NCBI GenBank assembly: GCA_027382625.1
Contig: JAJKFJ010021001.1
Coordinates: 1-64,000, forward strand
Length of the DNA: 64,000 bases
Origin: Tetmemena sp. SeJ-2015
Taxonomy: Eukaryota > Ciliophora > Spirotrichea > Sporadotrichida > Oxytrichidae
Direction: 5' to 3'
Both the position numbers and the translations under genes were made by a program. The notes under the pieces were generated by a model. The model had not been told where the DNA came from. It searched no databases and saw only the letters and a list, made by a program, of their open reading frames with translations. Shown piece after piece: positions 10,901 through 20,936 of this stretch (its first letter is position 1; every line of letters starts with the position of its first letter).

Positions 10901-12112
10901 TCACTGCTTTTACTTGAGGTGGTGCTCCTTCACAGGCTTGAAGTAGGGGTGATCCATGGCATCCTTAGGAGTGATTCTGTCTGCGTGGTCGTATCTCAGC
11001 ATCTTGCTCAGCAAATCGAGGGCCTCCTCTGAAACTAGGTGCTCATTAGCCTAGTTGATGAACTTGTGCCAGGGTTTCTTAGAGTGCTGTCCCAAGATGT
11101 CATCATAGTGAGAATCGAGAGTAACGTTGTAAACTTTGCTAAATCGTTTGACACTTATGATGAAACACTGAACGCAATAGTTTACTTCTCAATATAGCTG
11201 TAAAGCTCCTCAGTGCCGAGCACCTTAGCGATTTTCACTAGCTGATCGTAGTTATCCTTGCCTTGGAAGAATGGCTCCTTCTGGAAGATCATGCCTGAGA
11301 ACATGCATCCAAGAGACCAGATGTCCAGAGAATAGTCGTAGGTCTGCAAGTCGATAAGCAACTCTGGGCCCTTGAAGTAGCGACTGGCAACTCTCACGTT
11401 GTATTCTTGGCCAGGGTGATAGAATTCAGCGAGACCCCAATCGATCAAACGGAGCTTGCGAGAAGCATGGTCGATCATAATATTGTGAGGCTTCACATCA
11501 CGGTGAGTGATACCCTTAGAGTGGCAGAAATCGAGGGCTTTGAGAATCTCAAACATGTAGAAACGGATATCGAAGTCAGTAAATGACTTGTAGAGAGTGC
11601 GGAAATCCATGTCGCCAGTGTCAACATATTCCATGATAAGAGCTGGGGTCTTAGTCATAGGGTCGCGCACCACATCAATTAGGTTCACGATATTCACTCC
11701 GTTCTTAAGAGTTTGAAGGATCTTAATCTCTCTTCTGATCTTGGTCTTCTTCACTATAAGCAGGTAAGTATTTTGGTAAAATGATTTGAGTAATTTTTAG
11801 TGAAAGAGGCCAGGAGAGAAACTTACCAGGCTTGAGAATTTTGATAACGATGCGCTCGTTATTCAAGGTATTGATGCCCTCATACACCTCTGAATATTTT
11901 CCTCTGCCGATCTTCTTAATGACCTCGTAGTTCTCTTGAGACCTAAAAGGCTTTCATTATCATGTCTGTTTCATGGAAGAGAAGAGGATCCAAGCAGCTT
12001 AAATGACTTGTTTAGTCTATACTTACCCAAACTTGACTTCATAATTTTCGTAGTCTGAGTATTCGGGAGGCATTTCCTCGCACACATTGGCGTAATACTT
12101 GGGCAAGTTCAT
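10901..12112 (-). CDS. CK2A: Casein kinase II catalytic (alpha) subunit
   Basis: Ser/Thr protein kinase of the CMGC group. Motifs run in order from the N-terminus: [15 protein letters not shown]; the glycine-rich loop [12 protein letters not shown] with the Ser typical of CK2; VIKILKP with the ATP-binding Lys; the basic stretch [12 protein letters not shown]; the catalytic loop HRDVKPHN; the DWG metal-binding motif (CK2 has D-W-G instead of D-F-G); [13 protein letters not shown]; and the end HPYFKPV. Length is close to the usual 330-350 residues. Clear GT..AG introns are at 11,943-12,026 and 11,754-11,826. A third break lies at about 11,132-11,185 and can be read as a 47-nt intron (11,139-11,185) or as a 53-bp TA-pointer IES (11,132-11,184). 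The IES reading gives the better family match (YIEKYNVTLD). The stop TGA is at 10,901-10,903. It lies divergent from the ankyrin gene. Confidence 0.95.
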
Positions 12113-12533
12113 TTTTCAAATTTAATATTAATTTATTGCTAGCAAATTCAAATTTATTATAATCCAATACTCCTCCTCCTTTTCTCAATTAACACTTTCA
12201 TCCAAAGAAGTTATTGAATTTTTCTCTAATCTATAATAATTTTAATAGCTCTTATTGCTTATCATTCTCATTTCAAATTGTTATTTTCTATTTAAAACTT
12301 ATTTTTGCAATAATTATTTGTAATGAAAGCCTTAAAAGCCATTTTTGCAAAAGGAGTAAGAAGAGAATGAAAAGATTTTTTGATATCCTTCAGTTGCGTT
12401 TTCTTGCTTCTGGACAAAATTATTAAATTGCTCTTTGCTTTAATCCCCAGTATAGAACGTTCTAAGAACTAAAAGAGTCTTAAATGCTTACTAAGCTCAA
12501 GAATTCGAAGAGCTCACTTAAATACTAGGGGAG
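12113..12533. promoter_or_regulatory. Divergent intergenic region between CK2 and the ankyrin gene
   Basis: About 420 bp lie between two divergent starts. AT-rich; an open frame at 12,214-12,426 on + has no coding character. A CAG at about 12,450 followed by open sequence could be the acceptor of an upstream exon of the ankyrin gene. No promoter element could be named. Confidence 0.35.
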
Positions 12534-13816
12534 ATGACTGCAGATCAATATCGCTAGATAGTAATTCCTGAAGAGAGAGAAGAAGTGGACGATGAGGGTG
12601 TCGCAAAAACCTTCAATGTGAATTTCAGCTTGCTGCATGATGCCTGCTATAATGGTTAGATCGAGGCTCTAACCTACTTTTCAACACTTCCCTATTTTAA
12701 GGAGATAATTAATGACAATGATAATATTGTAAGCTTTGAGATTTGAAATAATGCTCATAGTTGAAATTGACGCCTATGATGAGAGCAATTGAGAACAGAG
12801 AATACACTGTTGTCAAATTCCTTCATGAGAAAGGAGCAGACCTTTTTAAGGTCAACAGAGAAAACATGAATGCTCTTCATTTTTCTGCAGTCTATAATGA
12901 CATTCACACGCTCGATTTCTGCCTTAAAAATAGGGGCAATATGTCAGTTGACACTCTCTGCGCCCACGTAAGTATTATCTTCCTCCTATACTTAAAATAC
13001 CTGGAATAAATTTAAACTAAATCTCAAGTTAGGGAGGCACCCCTGCTTTCTACGCTGCTTTTCAAGGTTGCTTCGATCCCCTAAATCTTCTTATTGAAAA
13101 TGGAGCAGACCTCTCAATCAAAACTTAAGCTGGCAGAAACACCTTCGATGAGTTGATTACAAATGACAATGTCGAATTGCTTGCTTGCGTTTGGAACTTA
13201 GCCAAGAAATAGAAGAGAGTCTTTAATGAGGTAAGAGGTAGTAGTAGTATAGTCACAAGTTGATGATTTATTTTTAGGATGGATAATTTTCAATGCTACA
13301 CTACGCCGCAGGACAGCCCCCAACTGACTCCAATGGATAAAAGTCTTCAAACAAGTGCCTGAAGTTTCTCTTGGAGAAGGGCGAATTTGTAAACCAAATT
13401 TGCAATGAAAATGATTAAGCCACACCTCTCCACTTCGCTGCCTTGAGTAATAACTACGACAATTGAAATTATGAGTGAGAGTGTGAAATACATATATTTA
13501 TAATTGCTAGTTGCTACTCAGGTTCAAAGCGAATGCAAATGCTAAGGACTCTGTAAAATTTCGTGATCTAACTTAACTTTTCAAATTTTAGAGTGGAAGA
13601 ACCCCGATGCACTATGCAGTGATGACAGGAAATGTGTCTATAGTGAGGATGTTTGATGAGTATGGTGCAAATGCGACAATTAAGGATCATCAAGATATAA
13701 GTGCCATAGACTATGCAATCACAGAGAACAAGCGTGAAATAAAGTTGCACTTCATGGGCCAACAGAAGTATAAAAATTTTGATTTCTCAGGACTGGGCAT
13801 CAATATGAATGAATGA
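12534..13816 (+). CDS. Ankyrin-repeat protein
   Basis: A protein of roughly 360 residues made of ankyrin repeats. Repeat signatures include TPMMRAIENREYTVVKFL, NALHFSAVYND, GTPAFYAAFQG, ATPLHFAALSNN and TPMHYAVMTGNVSIVRMF. Four GT..AG introns fit: 12,729-12,760; 12,968-13,032; 13,231-13,277; 13,553-13,591. One 41-bp IES (13,461-13,501) interrupts a repeat. TAA/TAG are glutamine (for example in NGQIEAL). The start at 12,534 is the first ATG in the open frame, but the frame is open further upstream (to about 12,455), so the true start may be earlier. Stop TGA at 13,814-13,816. Ankyrin proteins bind other proteins; the partner is not indicated. Confidence 0.85.
13461..13501 (+). other. IES in an ankyrin repeat, pointer AATTG
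   Basis: The repeat frame ends at TGA just after SNNYDN. AATTG occurs at 13,461-13,465 and 13,502-13,506. Removing 41 bp joins NYDN to CQLLLRFKANANAKDS, restoring a canonical ankyrin repeat end (L-L-L-x-x-x-A-N-x-x-A-x-D). This is one of the clearest IES calls in the window. Confidence 0.88.
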
Positions 13817-14047
13817 AGCATGCCTCATGCTTTGAGAAAAGGCAGAGAAGATGAAATAATTTTTCATCTAGAGTTTACTGCCTCGTTAATTTAAACTTTC
13901 TCTTCTCAATAGAATTTGAGTATGCTTTGTAGATAAAGTTTGCACAATGATTAAGTCTACTAAATATAAATTATCAAAGACATTATCTAGTATTTGTGAA
14001 AGTGAATAAAGAGAGTATGAATCAAAGTATTTTCTTACTTTTAAATA

Positions 14048-15316
14048 ATGGGAGAGGACGACAAGAAGGGAAAGAAGCGCACATTCGATAAGATGAAAGC
14101 TGCTCAGGGCAAAAAGGAAATGCCCAGCACTGGCAAAGAGGGTGGCTTCAAGAAGAGAGATGGCAAGTTCGCTTAGAAAAAATCTAAGGGTGATAGAGGC
14201 TTTGACAAGACTAGCAACAAGCAATTTGGAATCAATGCCATTCAAAGTATTAAGAACTCAATATATTCATTTAGAAGCTATTGTTTGCTTTTGATTGAGA
14301 GAAGAAGAGCAAAGGAAAACAATCATGTTGAGGTAGTGAGGGCTGATGAGCCAAAGAGCTATCCAAAGAAGTCATTTGGAGGAAAGCAGATCCAGGGCCC
14401 AGGCCAGAACCGCAGACAGAAGCAAAAGGTATCCGACCTAATTAAGAAGCTCAGAGTTAACTATAACAAACTCCTAATCAAAAAGAGAGATCAAGAGATG
14501 CAGAAGGGAGAGAAGGTTGCTCTAGTGCAAGAATGCGTAGACTCCATTGGAACCAAATGGGAAGAGTTGCTCTACAAGCATGATGGTTGCAGAATCCTTC
14601 AGGCTCTGCTCAAGTATGGAAACAAAGAGCAAAAGACTAAGGTCATTGAGAAGATAAAGGATCATTACTTGCACGTCATGAGCTAAAAGTACTCTCATTA
14701 TCTTGCATCCAAAGCTTATTTGCACGCACCAACATCTGAGCAAAAGGCTTTCTTCAGAGGTGTAGTGACCTCCGAAATCAACAAATACATCATCCACGCC
14801 TATGCATCAGAAGTCATTGAATATATCTATTCCCTCTCAACTGAGCAAGAGAGAAGAGAAATCATCTTTTTATATTTTAATGGTGTTCGCCTTCTACGGA
14901 AACTATTTCCTGTTGCTTAAGGAAATCGATGATGGAAATAAGCAAATTTCTCTTAAAGAGTTCCTTGAAAAGAAACCCCTACTAGCAGAGTAGATCTTAA
15001 ACAAGCTTGAGAAAGTCTCAACCAAAGTAGTGGAGAAGGGATTGACTAGACACACAATTGTGCAAGCTATCCTATACGATTTCTTTAGAACTACCACTGA
15101 TTTGGATAGACTAAGGAACTTGGCAGATCTTATGAAAGAAGCACTCCCCTCTCTTCTTGCATCTTACAAGGGTCTTTACGTTGCCTGTGCATGCTTCAAC
15201 TTGCTAGAAGCTAAGGATAGAAAGACTGTAATTAAGAGCTTGAAAGAAGTGCTGAAGGAGATGCTTTCAAACAAAATTTCTCACTTGTTCGTCATACACA
15301 TTCTCAACTCTCTTGA
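14048..15316 (+). CDS. PUM3: PUM3/Puf6-like nucleolar Puf protein, N-terminal half (MDS block in direct orientation)
   Basis: Puf-family protein of the Puf6/PUM3 type, which binds RNA and acts in ribosome assembly in the nucleolus. The first 100 residues are Lys/Gly-rich (GEDDKKGKKRTFDKMK), typical of nucleolar proteins. Puf-type helical repeats follow, with YKHDGCRILQALLKYG, YSHYLASKAY, AFYGNYFLLL and LFVIHILNSL. The frame shifts at 14,867-14,885, where a 19-bp IES with pointer TT fits. A stretch at about 14,248-14,312 in the Lys-rich region may also be an intron or IES. The coding match stops abruptly at the pointer 15,306-15,316. The rest of the protein is found inverted on the other strand at 16,168-15,438. 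TAA/TAG are glutamine. Confidence 0.88.
14867..14885 (+). other. IES in the Puf gene, pointer TT
   Basis: The frame changes between REIIF and AFYGNYF. Removing 19 bp between TT (14,867-14,868) and TT (14,886-14,887) joins them. The pointer is only 2 bp and lies in a T run, so the exact boundary is uncertain. Confidence 0.6.
15306..15316 (+). repeat. Pointer AACTCTCTTGA, copy at end of the direct MDS
   Basis: An 11-bp sequence that occurs here on + and again as its reverse complement at 16,158-16,168. It lies exactly where the Puf protein match leaves the + strand and resumes on the - strand. It encodes N-S-L plus part of the next codon in both copies. Confidence 0.88.
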
Positions 15317-15437
15317 ATAATATCAACAACAAATTAACTTCTCATAGAATTAATTGATTGTTTTTTAAAAGCTGAAGTATTTCTTAATTAAGATATTTAT
15401 TCCATAAGGACTCTCTGTTTCCTTATTTATCAGTTGA
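15317..15437. other. IES between the direct and inverted MDS of the Puf gene
   Basis: A 121-bp AT-rich segment between the pointer and the end of the inverted coding block. It is not part of the conserved protein in either direction and would be lost or moved when the inverted block is flipped. Confidence 0.7.
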
Positions 15438-16168
15438 TCAAAGTTTCTTGAGCAAAATTTCAATTCCTTTTGCCTTTGGCAGTTGCTTTTGGATCTTAAT
15501 AACATCTGACTTCCTCTTTTTAACCTCAGCACTCACGATTTCCTTGTCTCGTCATGTTCAATAAGTTCAAGTAGGATGAACACAGCTCTAGTCTTAATTA
15601 CGTCCTCGAAATTCTTCAAGAGTACTGACCCCATCAGCTTACTGAATGCAAGGCTCTCCTTAGTAGATTCCTGTTCTCTTTCTTGCTTTACAAGTTCTTT
15701 GAATACTCTGTGCAAGTCAGGGTGTCCAAGGAGGATGCCTTTCTCTGAGCTATCCTTCTCATACCCCTCCTTCTTCTGTACTTGTCTTAGCATTTCATCA
15801 ATGAGATCTTGATGCTCCTCCACGCATCCCATTTCAACTATGGCTTGAAGAACGCATCTGAGCACTGGGAACTTGTTGATCTCGAGAAGATAGTAGCTCA
15901 GGTTTTCCTCGAAGAAAACAGCTAGTGGCTTGACTACTGCCTTTGTGAGCTCTTGGCGTCTGACCTCCTCTGGTTTCTTGCTGGTGGTGTTTTCTTGATG
16001 AGCTTCGAGTGCCTCAATCTCCTCTGGCAAGAAGTAACGCTTGGACTTGGGGTGGAGAACTCCCACTAGTACTTACTAGTAGTACTTGTCGTTGATGAGG
16101 TCATCGAGAGACTTTAGCACCTCAGCAAGCACTTTCTTCTTAGATAGTTGAGTATCATCAAGAGAGTT
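15438..16168 (-). CDS. PUM3: PUM3/Puf6-like protein, C-terminal half (inverted MDS)
   Basis: On - this block reads NSLDDTQLSKKKVLAEVLK, then LVGVLHPKSKRYFLPEEI, SKKPEEVRRQELTKAVV, LLGHPDLHRVFKELV and GIEILLKKL before TGA (15,438-15,440). This is the CPL-type C-terminal region of Puf6/PUM3 (family pattern D-D-T-x-L-x-K-K, then S-K-K-x-x-x-V-R-R-x-E-L, and the G-I-E-I-L-L-x-K-L end). It has no start of its own: the block begins at the 11-bp pointer shared with the + strand half. Near 15,540 a small frame break (DETRK to IVSAEV) is compatible with an 8-bp deletion between two GA dinucleotides or with a sequence error. Together the halves give a full-length PUM3-like protein. Confidence 0.88.
16158..16168 (-). 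repeat. Pointer AACTCTCTTGA, inverted copy at the start of the inverted MDS
   Basis: Reverse complement of 15,306-15,316. On - it starts the C-terminal coding block. The sequence preceding it on - does not continue the protein. Confidence 0.88.
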
Positions 16169-16289
16169 ATCAAATAGTATACTCTACTCTGCTGCTAAAA
16201 TATCATGATCAAGTAACAACGTAAGTTAATAATTATTATAGACAATGATTTATAATCCTAATTATAGCTGTTCACTCTTTTCCATCACT

Positions 16290-16795
16290 AGCTGGCTGAA
16301 GCTGATGAAGGAGAGGAAGAATCAGATCCAGATGATGACCTCAATAGCCTCAATTCTTTTTCATTTCGCTATTTAACAAATTACTAGAGCTTAGAACTAA
16401 ATAACGAAACCAAGGAAAAAGATAAAGTGCCAACCACTCAGAATAGCACCATTTAGATAGGGGTTGAGTAGCTCTCCTCAACAGGAGTTAATCCTCCAAA
16501 CCAATTAAGTATGAGAGACCAAGCCTCATTGCATGCTGAATTGTCTAATCTTGATTAAAACGAAAGCAAATAAGAGAAGAAAAATGTGACAAGCAGCAAT
16601 AATTAATAGTAGAGAAGCAGCCTCAAACCCAGTTTGTTGAGTCTTGCTCCTCCTAATCACTCAAACAACAAGAAGCGTTAATCAAATATATTTTCTAAAT
16701 AGTTTTAAAAGAAACTAGGAGATGAATGGAATGAACTTATGCCCAAGTCTCCGAGAAAGAACTCTCACAGCTATTTCAAAGACTTAAAAAAATGA
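16290..16795 (+). CDS. 3' coding fragment of an unknown acidic, Asn/Gln/Ser-rich protein
   Basis: An open frame of about 168 codons using TAA and TAG as glutamine. It begins acidic (LAEADEGEEESDPDDD) after a CTAG that could be a splice acceptor or pointer, and ends KNSHSYFKDLKK then TGA (16,793-16,795). There is no methionine at the start, and no upstream exon could be joined with confidence. A short ATG-led stretch at about 16,207-16,222 followed by GTAAGT is a candidate first exon, but the phase does not fit simply. The 5' part may be a separate MDS elsewhere. No domain is recognised; the composition suggests a disordered tail. Confidence 0.55.
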
Positions 16796-17100
16796 GGATA
16801 GCTCAATATCAATTTATTCATTTATTAAATTCAAAATTCAGACTTAACATTAAATTTTATCATCTAAATTCACTTAATTTTAAGTTTAAGAGGAAATACT
16901 CTCTATAAAAATATAAACCATGATATTATAAAAATAAATATGAGCAATTTAAAGTTTAAATCATTTCTATAAGATAATATATCTTATTGCTATTTATAAA
17001 TTGAATAGATACTCTTTTGGTGAAAGCTTTTGAGCTCTAAACAAAGCCCATAGTAGCTTTAAAAAGCAGAGAACTTCGACCTTTCTAAGTAGCACTAAAC
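16796..17100. other. AT-rich spacer
   Basis: About 300 bp of AT-rich DNA with no open frame of note between two coding fragments on the same strand. Confidence 0.4.
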
Positions 17101-17104
17101 CTAG

Positions 17105-17689
17105 TTTTCATGAATTAATTTAAATCTTCAGCAATATGTCTGCAGAGGCAGTAGATTCTCGAACTTTCGCCCTTTCAGTATTATTTATGATTTATTCAGC
17201 AAGAAACAGAATGTGCTTGTTCAGGCTAAAGAGAAATAGCATAAGACTTCTGAAGGTAATTGATCTGTGCACCAGTGTAGATCTACTAATCAGAATCTAC
17301 GCACTTTAGTCAAACCATAGAGATAAACTCCTTGCCACTAACGAAATAAGTGGAGAGATCTATATTATTATAGAGAGAACTTTATTTTTCCTATAAAAAG
17401 ATACTCACGATCAATCATAAGAAGAAGAGTGTCAGGCTTTTGTCAAAGTACCAAAACGGTAGGAAATTTCGTTAATATTTTGTTTCCATACTTAGAGGAA
17501 TACGAAGAGTAATCTAGCTCAATTAGCTAACTTTAACGTCTCAGCAATAGAATTTAATTTTAAAATGAATTCAGATAGCACAACTACCATAATCAAAAAT
17601 AATTAATCATCTAAGCATAGCACCATAGTTGCAGTATAATTACTATCAAGACTGTAGTTGCTTAATCTAGAGAACAATTATTACCATGA
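17105..17689 (+). CDS. Coding fragment of an unknown protein
   Basis: On + one frame reads SRFSNFRPFSIIYDLFSKK and continues to about 17,255. A GTAATT..GTAG segment (about 17,257-17,281) looks like an intron. Further blocks read NHKKKSVRLLSKYQN (about 17,410-17,458) and, after a GTAGG..TTAG intron (about 17,460-17,495), a Gln/Ser/His-rich tail ending in SREQLLP and TGA (17,687-17,689). Frames between blocks are not fully reconciled, so more introns or IESs are likely. The basic Phe/Arg/Lys-rich centre is not a domain I know. It could be the 3' part of a gene whose other segments lie elsewhere, or a separate small gene. Confidence 0.45.
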
Positions 17690-20600
17690 CTCGCCAATTA
17701 TATCCATAAAAGAATTGATATATTTAAAATGAAGAGAATATTTTTCTTTTTAATAGCGATTGGTTTCAATTTCACAGCCTTAAATACCCTCAATTAAAAT
17801 AAAGAATTTTATTTACTCAAGATGAAAAGAAACCTTATCATACATTTTGCGATAAAAGATGTGCTAATACTTATTTTAAAGAACCTTTTAATCAATTGAT
17901 TTCGGGAATCTAATAAACTTTATAAAAGTTCCCCCCTCTATAAACAACGATAAGCCAACCTAATTTAAATTATTCATTTTATGATTAATCTCTGTTGCTG
18001 AGCAACTCTACCACAAGTTTACTTCTAATGAATTGAAAATTATTTAATCTAAAATTTCATTAAATATTTTTGCATTCTCATTAATTTTTCTTTTAAGAGT
18101 ATCTAATTTGCTGGAACTTATGTAGCGCAGTTCGAGAAACCTACATTTATCTAATTTAACCATCCTAGATGAACCTATTATTTCTGAACTTGCAAATACA
18201 ATGGCCTTTTGTTCAATTAATTTCTTTCCTCTATGAAGCACTGAGAATATCTGCTCTCTTAATAAAAAAAACAAAGCATATACTTGATGATGCGATGAAA
18301 TACTAAAATAATTTTAAATGTAATTCAAATCAATTTGGTGAAGCACTAAGAATTTAAATTATTAGAGTAATTTTTTCCTAAGAGGTAGTCTTTCCGAAGA
18401 ATCAGAGATTGCTTGAACTTTGCTCGATAACTGTAAATCTTAGACACTAGCTTTTTAGTTCTAATTTTTTGAAACTCTTTAAAATCTGGATAATAAATTA
18501 CGAGATCATGAAAATAAAAACTTATTTTAATCATGATTTTTAATTATTTATCAGGAGTGAAAATGTAGATCTCCTATCCCACACATCTTAGATTTATTTA
18601 ATTTATTCTTAATTTATCTAACCTCAAGGACTAATATCTATTAGAATTTTTCAAACTTAGGAGGTTAAAACGAGTTACTTAAAACCATTTTGTGGTAAAA
18701 ATATTTTCATTTCACAAAAATAATATTATTTGTTAAATTGGTTTTATTAAAGCTCAAACTCTTGTATATTTACAGGATCGTACTTTATTCAAATTAAAAG
18801 GCAATAAAGATATCACGAGGTTGTTTAAGATACCAATTTTATTTGGTCTGTCACTAGCCAGCATTCTATCTTTATCATTTTTTTTATCTCTTCATTATGT
18901 TTAATTAGGCTTTTTTATTTAGGAAAATTGGGTTTTAAACATTTTTAGCAGAAGAGCATCAAGAGAAGGTCGGGCAGTAATAGAAAAATGGCTTGCAATC
19001 TTTTTGATCACCAAAATTGGATTATAAATAAATTTGTGATCCACATACATATGCGAGTTAGAGATCAAGTGTGAATTACAAGTTGACTCATAAAAAAAAA
19101 CCCATCACAATCATGATATTAAAAAGGCACTATTATAACATAATGGCTCATTAAAATAACTGAGCAAGCACTCAAATGATGCTAAATAGAAATTACGTTT
19201 TATTTATGCTAAAAATGGATTTTTAATTTCCCTTTCCTACTCATTTAACATTTATAGTACTTTTATTTTAAAGCCAGGCCTAAATCTTGATTACTCAAAA
19301 TCAAAGCTGGTAATTTCTTAGGAGTCACAGCTTTAATTTAACATTAAATTCTTCTTAATGCGTAGAAAGGAATTCTCAGCCAGTATAAATAAAGTAATTA
19401 TATTTTGTCTAGTATTTTTCTTGGTCTGTATTAAATGAATTTGATCTCCATAGTTCAAGTAGCAAATCTAACAAATTTAATTTTATCAGCTAATGCTCTT
19501 AGAAAGCAATCGATTTTTGATAAACAGGGAATTAAAATATTTAAATTTGCTTTATAGCAAAATGTTCTTCAAACTCCTCTCTATTTTAAATTATACTTTA
19601 ATGTTTTAAACTCTCTTTACTTTTCTAGTTCATTGCTGAGTGAAATTTAAAATTAAATTAGCTTCTCAAGTAGATCATGCTTAATAAAATTAGAAAATGC
19701 AACACTCTGATATAACTGAAGATTATTTATATTTGAGTATATTTAAATCAATGATTTGAATTTAGAAATCGATAATCAAAATCTAAGCACTTATAACTAT
19801 TTATACATTTGAAACGTTTTCAGAGTCCATTTAATATTTAGTTTGTAATTTCTAAAATTAAAATTTAAAAGCGGAATTTCAATACGATGAAGATGATTAT
19901 CTTTAGATCTCAGAAGTCTAGATGATACTTTGTCTATTTCGTGCTGATACAGTTATTTAATAAATTAATATTTTTGTTTTACTAAATCTTATATTCATAA
20001 TTAATAGTTAGATTAGTGTGTAACGCTTTCGCATGCATCTAAGCCAAATTCGAGACCATTACTTTTTATGGATGTATCTCAAGCACTCAGGATATTGGGG
20101 TGAATTAGGAAGTGCATTAGCTATTTGTGAAGGCTCTGCCCTCAGACATTTGTAGCAGGCATGCACTTAATCAATTGATGATGTTTAAATAGATTTTCCC
20201 TCTCCTTTAATTTTTTCAAATGAAATTTTAAATAATTGACTCAGCTAACTTTCCAGCTTACTGATAGTTGAATAAATAAAAAAAAGTGAATACGATGTAG
20301 TTAGCTCTACTGTCCTTGCAAATCCCACAGAACTTGTGAGATTTAAAAAATAAGATATGAATTCTCTCCTCAACGCCTTCTGCTTAATAAATCTTATCCA
20401 TCTTTCTATTTGGAGCTGCTTTTAAATTTCTCTTTATCCTTCCATTAAATAATTTAAACTTGTTATTTAGAATCTTTAGAGATATTAAGAGTTATTTATT
20501 TCATTAATTTATGATATATCCATTCTATTGTAATGGCATTTTTTAAAAAGTTAAAATGAAATTATGAGTATATCAGTCCTGAAAGTTTGCCTATAATTGA

Positions 20601-20936
20601 TTCATGGAGAGAAGAGCTTAATTAAATTCACCTGCTGCCAGCTTGCTTTTTGAATAATCTACTAAAAATAATTTGATCACCAAGTTAGAAAAACCTACAG
20701 CGATAAGCAGTTCGCTTGTAGCTACCTTACTCTGTGATGTTAATTTTTAAAGCTTCTAAGTGTGTCAATTTCAAAACACATTTTAATATTTCTTTGGATA
20801 CCTGCTTTTTTACTTTCATACTTCAAAATAAGAGTGAATAAATTTATTAAGGTACCATTTATTAACAAATTAAAAGTTATTTAATTACTGGCTCCAGTAT
20901 TGGATAGATTAATTTCATGCATCATTTAATTTTGTT
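17690..20936. other. AT-rich, probably germline-limited DNA with weak coding traces
   Basis: No conserved gene. Traces: on -, 18,044-18,274 and 18,346-18,534 are open and Lys/Ser/Leu-rich and may be parts of one decayed gene. On +, about 18,774-19,037 is open for 84 codons when TAA/TAG are Gln and contains a hydrophobic stretch (FGLSLASILSLSFFLSL) that could span a membrane. On -, about 20,240-20,420 reads RWIRFIKQKALRREFISYF. These could be remains of a further diverged copy of the repeat described below, but I could not align them. Confidence 0.35.

Noticed and set aside
14522..14797. Open frame on - opposite the Puf repeats
   Set aside because: Shadow of the conserved + strand Puf coding sequence.
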